Source: Candidatus Arcanibacter lacustris (lineage in GTDB: Bacteria > Pseudomonadota > Alphaproteobacteria > Rickettsiales > Arcanibacteraceae). Taken from it: a stretch of 11,396 nucleotides of DNA. The stretch lies in contig JYHA01000116.1 of the NCBI GenBank assembly GCA_000970895.1, positions 1 through 11,396 on the forward strand, given 5' to 3'. This document shows positions 8,901-11,396 of the stretch, piece after piece. Each line of letters begins with the position of its first letter. The stretch's first letter is position 1. A model generated the notes under the pieces. It saw only the letters and a list, made by a program, of their open reading frames with translations, did not search any database and had not been told where the DNA came from. A program made the position numbers and the translations under genes.

Positions 8901-9366
8901 ACTATCAGAAGATCATTCTAAATATTTAGCAAAAAATATTATTATCTTAGAAGAGAAATTGGGACATCATACTAATAACAACCAATTACAACTAATTGCC
9001 GCTTTAACAGAAGCACAAATGAACGAAAGAAATAAAATATTAGAAAATACCAAGGAAATCATTCAGCAGCAAAATCTAAATATTCCTAAGGAAGAAATAA
9101 CTAATAATATAAATTATATCACTGAGAATATAGGGAAATCCTTGATGATAAAATCTCTCGATATAAATATAATGGATAACAACATAACTAAAGATATATC
9201 AAAACCAGTTCTTCCTTCTGAAAAGGAAATTAGTGCTATATCTAATTCATCATTAGATAGCTTTGCTAAATCAATAGTAAATATGAATAAGGAAAATGAC
9301 AAAACAATTCAAATGGAACTTGAATTAAGCAAGGATAGAGAATTAGATCTTGATAAGGATCTGTAA
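2980..9366 (+). CDS. traA: TraA: Ti-type relaxase-helicase with fused TOPRIM primase-like domain
   Basis: A 2128-aa conjugative DNA-processing enzyme that would nick oriT, stay bound to the 5' end and unwind the strand for transfer through a type IV secretion system. Residues 1-230 are a MobA/MobL (MobQ) relaxase. Tyr25 in MAAAYITG sits exactly where R1162 MobA has its catalytic Tyr25, and the HUH metal site is H150, H157 and H159 in HFESGNPHFH. Residues about 470-900 are an SF1 (RecD/TraI-like) helicase: Walker A GRAGSGKT 491-498, Walker B VDEA 589-592, SDPMQ 618-622, INKSEG 849-854, AMTRHK 876-881. Three repeats lie at 971-1226. Residues about 1285-1345 and 1500-1625 form a TOPRIM primase-like unit: TEGIE at 1510-1514, D1580-N-D1582, SDFNDIL at 1616-1622. 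The last 480 residues are helical, charged and unassigned. It is well above the roughly 1100-1500 aa usual for TraA. AAGG precedes the ATG, and the frame is intact. Confidence 0.93.
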   Translation: MAIFHSSAGIVSRSTGRTAQMAAAYITGKMIVDERTGEHKLYNKSHDIHSNILTPDNAPEWSKDTSTLWNYVEKFEDQIANYRFRGHSNELKNEKSMAAKLEYLNSAQTAQTLECSLPVELDPKFYRELIEDFLKERFVDRGLVVEYAIHFESGNPHFHAMMTRRAIDGNSLSESKDREIVAVSEIKATRKLYAEKTNYILEREGIEARVDHRSYKDMGLDIEPTLHKGWRGHDLERRGEYSRIATENEQIRQRNIEVIFNDPSQLIKDIALRKTVFTTDDLAGEIMRRVGGDEALFAILSEKVNQITIPNELGEIDRVNNSLELEKQLKKQPGNIVDVILNDKVISFINEIKTTDQAIANNNQDENKVTKIYEGIRTLEEQEKYFNQLDENAKTYASQILIDDTESVLVGSNIKSQLVYSARCEVEKEKQIFELCDKIYEGNDKKLDHNRVDHFISLKEREFKGKYSLSDEQRDAIHYLCDGSNIRSVVGRAGSGKTTLLKVVADSYKDGGYRVLGTSFQGKAVDIMAREIGIETRSLDSYLYRWKEYNQLSAKINNNELSGRSLSYAQNRLSNMEQYRFTKNDVIIVDEANMVGSRLLLPLFKEIANAGAKLITISDPMQIKTHDAGDISRGVISKYGAFEISNVLRQNISWQKEASAHLNEHNLIDGLKPYFDKGNVNWCHDSFDASSILIEDYLKDKALYPDQSQLILTFLNSKVEKINLAVHHALQEKGGLKDTYIIGGKAFSINERIVFTKNDNNGRAVKNIDDINNIKRDIKHDKDVREQAPSKQGIQNQAIGVKNGTFGNIIDIKQRNEVFELKVRLDDDRIVKFDTSTYKDFSYGYAITINKSEGESIDRSYILFDDKMNANLTLIAMTRHKQDVRAYIDGNQFIDFKDVVTKLGNSQKKELISDYTISDKIKPYYERVKSYRESGINASNLLEEMMSNSPANKELFQHKSWKDFQNNINIRNDYAKEILKDWDNHSLFVTQINVRKSTIEVHAGVRDRLLSDIEVKASNTVGKYFDTSNQTRNLWQEIKTTHPGWLGKSHPSYQNYEENRKERDSLASVIAESPTLYRQFFKVTYKDVEILNEDNVTKTERIKLDYFGIEIKGTHTRWATVTKQAEDHYKHELTIAKVDRLNPEDKEHYQIVKSYIQTRNNVVSYVANLKNTKNIFYFPKHESHALFKQEIASRDNLALKMVESPDKYERFFELFNINQDNLLDHAIRGEIAINRDKNKSREKKLEAGLEVTSIRKSSYDQKFDRRNSFYNFEAVKAESAYNSRSIALAVLGEPNRSLSSNSELRYGSKGSLSVKISGKSAGLWHDFESGVGGDIIKLISVNNNISYKDAIEYSASLIGMSPSSNVIKINSYELAKNNISIKNINKDNIESNKEAKRAEFINKLYEQSKAANGTIVEKYLTTHRNITTSLPDSIRFIDNHYEPGSKSKMPAMAVFARNKDGDITGVQVTYLNSTTYNKADISIKKRSYGSIKGSFVEIQKGNDNQPVYVTEGIENALSVKEAGAKGAILVSLGISNIKNIDSYLKDDEIKAVKEEKEIKETNNTQGQELKPQREIVICGDNDGINTAAGKSIHKSALHLVEQNYQVKMIMPETIGSDFNDILKQEGIDALKAYFKEDIIKDTISPIAESKSLTPTDNDLEIKDQTIRPILTKEEIQTITNEANEGKAYINEQKNLIKLYKSSDYQLGKYLQNIYGYINSDKVISHLESLPQNELVTYLEKIEKDPNIIGKFTGETNYLLFDDNTRKTAKELSLNLPQKMQEHYQTMIDKKSAEANIKEVLTNKTTQNDISNKSHEELSQIFLTSHIKEVILTSDYENYKPNIDKLELIATKMADYSILTNNMNQEIKLEDLENLKQTAAFEVVRKEDILKGLNRTSEYDLDYSASDILQVMQHNQLSNNSKAERLASIEAGYYKNHLANPQDNKVSSYAYKASNQYNDNLAKEDKLASEYLSQGLSEDHSKYLAKNIIILEEKLGHHTNNNQLQLIAALTEAQMNERNKILENTKEIIQQQNLNIPKEEITNNINYITENIGKSLMIKSLDINIMDNNITKDISKPVLPSEKEISAISNSSLDSFAKSIVNMNKENDKTIQMELELSKDRELDLDKDL
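5890..6657 (+). repeat. Three diverged copies of a ~30-35-residue motif inside TraA
   Basis: Encoded segments starting at R971 (RNDYAKEILKDWDNHSLFV.., ending VHAG), R1063 (RDSLASVIAESPTLYRQFF..) and R1194 (RDNLALKMVESPDKYERFF.., ending DHA). Shared pattern: R-[DN]-x-[LY]-A-x-x-[IM]-x-[ED]-x-x-x-x-[YL]-x-x-F-[FV]. Copies 2 and 3 are clearly related; copy 1 is more diverged. The region links helicase and TOPRIM domains. Seen by eye at the protein level; no statistics were run. Confidence 0.55.
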
Positions 9367-9389
9367 TCTATAAAAAACAAAAAAATAAA

Positions 9390-9414
9390 GTTACAATAAC
9401 GAATTGTTATTAAC
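9390..9414. repeat. Inverted repeat after traA
   Basis: GTTA(CA)ATAAC-GAATT-GTTATTAAC: nine base pairs with a two-base bulge, 24 bases past the traA stop. The stem is mostly A-T and no T-run follows on the plus strand, so it is a poor intrinsic terminator for traA. An A-rich run precedes it. Confidence 0.3.
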
Positions 9415-9427
9415 AAGAATTAACTCT

Positions 9428-9455
9428 TTGATCGATGCTTATAAAGTATTATAAT
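9428..9455 (+). promoter_or_regulatory. Promoter for the HU-like / rpn unit
   Basis: TTGATC (9428-9433), a 16-base spacer and a perfect TATAAT (9450-9455). Predicted start near 9462 leaves a leader of about 90 nt; AAGGA (9538-9542) then precedes ATG 9552 by nine bases. The downstream pair is therefore probably expressed independently of traA. Confidence 0.55.
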
Positions 9456-9551
9456 ATTTTGCCATCTAAAGCTTTAAAATATTGCCTTAGCTGCCATAAC
9501 TTGTTATTATTATCATGTTATATAACCACTTTATTATAAGGATACCTCAAT

Positions 9552-9863
9552 ATGAATAAAGAAGAATTGATTGATGCTATTGCTGCTGAAACTGAATTTA
9601 GCAAAACAGATAGTAGAAAATATTTAGATGCATTTTTAAAAATAGTACCAGAAGCTTTAGCTAAAGGTGAAACTATTCAATTAGTTGGATTTGCTAGTTT
9701 TTCAGTAGCAGAGAGAGCAGAAAGAAAGGGCAGAAATCCTCAAACTGGTAAAGAAATAACTATCAAAGCAAGTAAGGTAGTTAAATTTAGCGCTGGTAAA
9801 GCTTTAAAAGAAGCTGTAAATCACACTAAAGCCTCTACAAAAGCAAAGCTCAAGAAAAAGTAA
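9552..9863 (+). CDS. HU-family DNA-binding protein
   Basis: A 103-aa histone-like protein that bends and compacts DNA as a dimer in the cytoplasm. The HU signature is present: GFASFSVAERAERKGRNPQT at residues 46-65, with the intercalating-type proline at 63 in the DNA-gripping arm GRNPQTGKEI. The N-terminal helices (MNKEELIDAIA..) and C-terminal FSAGKALKEAV are standard for the family, which is usually about 90 aa. Residues 91-103 add a short lysine-rich tail (HTKASTKAKLKKK), a variation seen in some element-borne HU proteins. It lies 185 bp behind traA with its own promoter and 13 bp ahead of the nuclease gene. In this setting it may help fold oriT or the transposition complex; that role is inference. 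Housekeeping hup cannot be excluded but is less likely given the neighbours. Confidence 0.9.
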   Translation: MNKEELIDAIAAETEFSKTDSRKYLDAFLKIVPEALAKGETIQLVGFASFSVAERAERKGRNPQTGKEITIKASKVVKFSAGKALKEAVNHTKASTKAKLKKK

Positions 9864-9876
9864 TATTAGGCAAATA

Positions 9877-10815
9877 ATGAATCACAAAAATCCACATCCA
9901 CATGATGATTTCTTTAAAGAATCATTATCTCAAACCGAAGTGGCTGTGGATTTATTCAAAAATCTACTTCCGAAAGATATTTTAGCAAAAATTGATCTTA
10001 ATAGTTTAAAGCCTGAGAAGACTAGTTTTATTGATAATATAATCGGCAAAAAAGAAGTAGATGCTTTGTTTAGCGTTAAGTTTGGCAGTGATACTGGTTA
10101 TCTTTACTTGCTTACTGAACACCAGTCCACAGTAGATAAAGACATGGCATTTAGGATTATGAAATATCGGATAATGATCATGGAACATCATAAAGCTATT
10201 CATCCAGAAGATAAATATCTAGCACCAGTTTATCCGATGATTATTTATAATGGCTCAAGTAACTACAGTGCATCTGTCGATTTCTTTGATCTTTTTAGGG
10301 ATAAACAATTAGCCAAAGATTTATTTATCAATCCCGTTCAATTAGTAGACTTACCAAAAGTTAGTGATGAGGAAATACTAAATTTTACCGTTGCTAACTT
10401 ACTGATGTTTATGCTTAAACATATTCATGATGAGGATATTTTCAGCTCAATATTAAAAATAGCAGATTATCTAGAGGATGCGGCAAATCGTAATTTTCTT
10501 TACATTGAATCTATTTTTAGGTATATTGTAAATAAGGGTCAAACAGGCAATAAGCAAGAACTTGTTAAGTTATTCACGAGTATAACCCCCGATGATAAAA
10601 GAGAGGCTATTATGACTATCGCAGAACAATTTATACAAGAAGGTTTAGAAAAGGGTATTAATATAGGAGAAGCCCAAGGTATTGAAAAAGAAAAATATGA
10701 AGTAGCTTTTAAAATGCTTAAAGCTAATCAGCCTATAGAATTTATTTCTCAAATAACAGAAATAAGTACTGATAAATTATTAGAATTAGCAAATAATCAA
10801 GCAACAAAACACTAA
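9877..10815 (+). CDS. Rpn-family PD-(D/E)XK nuclease / putative transposase
   Basis: A 312-aa member of the Rpn family (recombination-promoting nuclease, Transposase_31 superfamily), Mg-dependent DNA endonucleases that promote RecA-independent recombination in E. coli. The opening HPHDDFFKESLS matches the family's N-terminal HD-x-x-FK motif. The catalytic core is D62 in KKEVDALFSVK and E81-x-Q83 in LYLLTEHQS, the family's usual ExQ form of the PD-(D/E)XK site. DMAFRIMKYR follows as expected. The C-terminus carries the typical glycine-periodic linker EGLEKGINIGEAQGIEK (about 253-269) and the small domain ending EISTDKLLELA. Length is normal and the frame intact. TAGG six bases before the ATG and a 13-bp gap to the HU gene indicate one transcript. 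Many Rpn genes are multicopy in Rickettsia. No terminator was seen after it. Confidence 0.9.
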   Translation: MNHKNPHPHDDFFKESLSQTEVAVDLFKNLLPKDILAKIDLNSLKPEKTSFIDNIIGKKEVDALFSVKFGSDTGYLYLLTEHQSTVDKDMAFRIMKYRIMIMEHHKAIHPEDKYLAPVYPMIIYNGSSNYSASVDFFDLFRDKQLAKDLFINPVQLVDLPKVSDEEILNFTVANLLMFMLKHIHDEDIFSSILKIADYLEDAANRNFLYIESIFRYIVNKGQTGNKQELVKLFTSITPDDKREAIMTIAEQFIQEGLEKGINIGEAQGIEKEKYEVAFKMLKANQPIEFISQITEISTDKLLELANNQATKH

Positions 10816-10883
10816 TATTTCCTGGCTTTAAACTGGATAATTCACGAGATCAGTAAAATCGCGGCTCTAGATTAGATCATTGA

Positions 10884-11018
10884 CTAAATCTCATTTATAG
10901 ACATGCCCGCTAATGTACCACTACGAAGACAGAACCCATAAATTTCGCGCACAGCTTCCATTGAATTTTTATTCAGTGTCTTAGCCTTATACAAATTATC
11001 CAAATGTTTTTTGCTCAA
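10884..11018 (-). pseudogene. Detached C-terminal tail of the right-edge gene (probable frameshift)
   Basis: A short frame on the minus strand (TTG 11018 to TAG 10884, 44 codons: LSKKHLDNLYKAK.. to ..REIYGFCLRSG.. to ..MSINEI). It begins two bases after the stop of the upstream frame, and no ribosome site is well placed for TTG. Removing one TA from the ATATAA at the junction (plus strand 11021-11026) would join the frames as GGKEI-TLSKKHLDNL, giving a continuous protein. It is therefore probably the separated tail of the gene at 11021-11396. It could instead be a separate small gene. Confidence 0.4.
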
Positions 11019-11020
11019 AG

Positions 11021-11396
11021 TTATATTTCTTTGCCTCCATCTGAGTTTGGGTCAATAGGTATACCGCCTCCACTAGTCATAACATAATTACCCATATCTA
11101 GTAACGAACAGATAAAGAAACATCCTTCTTTATCTGATCTATTGAGTGATTTATCAATTAATAACAACTCTTTCTTGTTTATCACGTTAGTTACCTTTAT
11201 TGCCCCGTCTCTTAAGTTCTCATCCAGTCTCAGTATAGCAAAGCTAGCCTTTTCTAATGCTTTCACTACTTGTTGATTGCCCTGATTTATTGCTTTTGGG
11301 CTTTGAAGAGTCCAATTAATAATGCATCGCTTATTTTCTATTTTTCTATATAGGATTATATAATCATAAAAAACATTTAATTCAGCTTCATTACGA
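11021..11396 (-). CDS. Unrecognised conserved-looking protein, C-terminal part (starts beyond right edge)
   Basis: The frame is open from the right edge to TAA at 11021, giving 124 residues without a start, so the gene begins outside the window; the internal GTG at 11266 is unlikely to be the true start. I do not recognise the family. Visible features are a helical section (NQQVVKALEKASFAILRLDE) and a compact part with CFFICSLLDMGNYVMTSGGGIPIDP, where the glycine triplet and conserved-looking acidic residues suggest a folded globular domain. No membrane segment or zinc motif is evident. It is convergent with the Rpn gene. The reading frame may be broken at its end: a two-base slip in ATATAA would extend it by 44 more residues (see 10884-11018). 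It may mark the edge of the element's cargo region or resident chromosome. Confidence 0.6.
   Translation of the reverse strand, partial: RNEAELNVFYDYIILYRKIENKRCIINWTLQSPKAINQGNQQVVKALEKASFAILRLDENLRDGAIKVTNVINKKELLLIDKSLNRSDKEGCFFICSLLDMGNYVMTSGGGIPIDPNSDGGKEI

Noticed and set aside
9390..9414. Intrinsic terminator for traA
   Set aside because: The stem is weak and A-T rich, has a bulge, and is not followed by a T-run on the plus strand; kept only as an inverted repeat.
10816..10883. Terminator or attachment site after the Rpn gene
   Set aside because: Only a direct repeat AGATCA (10847 and 10874) and no convincing hairpin with T-run; no tRNA-like sequence nearby.
1..11396. CRISPR array, tRNA or rRNA genes
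   Set aside because: No regularly spaced repeats and no cloverleaf or rRNA-like sequence were seen on either strand.

Overview
The window is AT-rich DNA whose genes point to a Rickettsiales bacterium (Rickettsia or a close relative) carrying an integrated or plasmid-borne conjugative element of the 'Ti-type' seen in Rickettsiales amplified genetic elements (RAGE). The evidence is the protein content: a MobQ/TraA relaxase-helicase, divergent TraC/TraD accessory proteins, an HU-like protein and an Rpn-family nuclease. The organism call is inference from content and composition; no species marker is present.

Left part (1 to about 1660): the 5' portion of a Tn3-family transposase gene runs off the left edge on the minus strand (373 residues visible). 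It is followed by a short non-coding stretch with dyads that could be a res region. Next comes the C-terminal helix-turn-helix stump of a serine recombinase on the plus strand, bracketed by two copies (1337-1381 and 1617-1661) of an imperfect 45-bp direct repeat. This looks like transposon debris that has cut into the conjugation operon.

Middle (about 1660 to 9366): a minus-strand operon traC-traD-(unknown truncated ORF) is divergent from a very large plus-strand traA. The 306-bp intergenic region carries what looks like the origin of transfer: a 7-bp inverted repeat abutting TAAGTGCGCACT, closely matching the MobQ/RSF1010-type nic consensus. TraA (2128 aa) joins an HUH relaxase (Tyr25; His150/157/159), an SF1 helicase (Walker A 491-498, Walker B 590-591), three copies of a short repeat, a TOPRIM primase-like domain (E1511, D1580, D1582) and an unassigned helical C-terminus of about 480 residues. 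The layout traCD / oriT / traA reproduces that of Agrobacterium Ti plasmids. TraC and TraD would form the relaxosome with TraA, which nicks, unwinds and pilots the strand and may prime its copy.

Right part (9367 to 11396): a good promoter drives a two-gene unit, an HU-like protein and an Rpn-family PD-(D/E)XK nuclease. On the minus strand at the right edge is an unrecognised gene whose C-terminal tail appears to have been separated by a TA dinucleotide slip.
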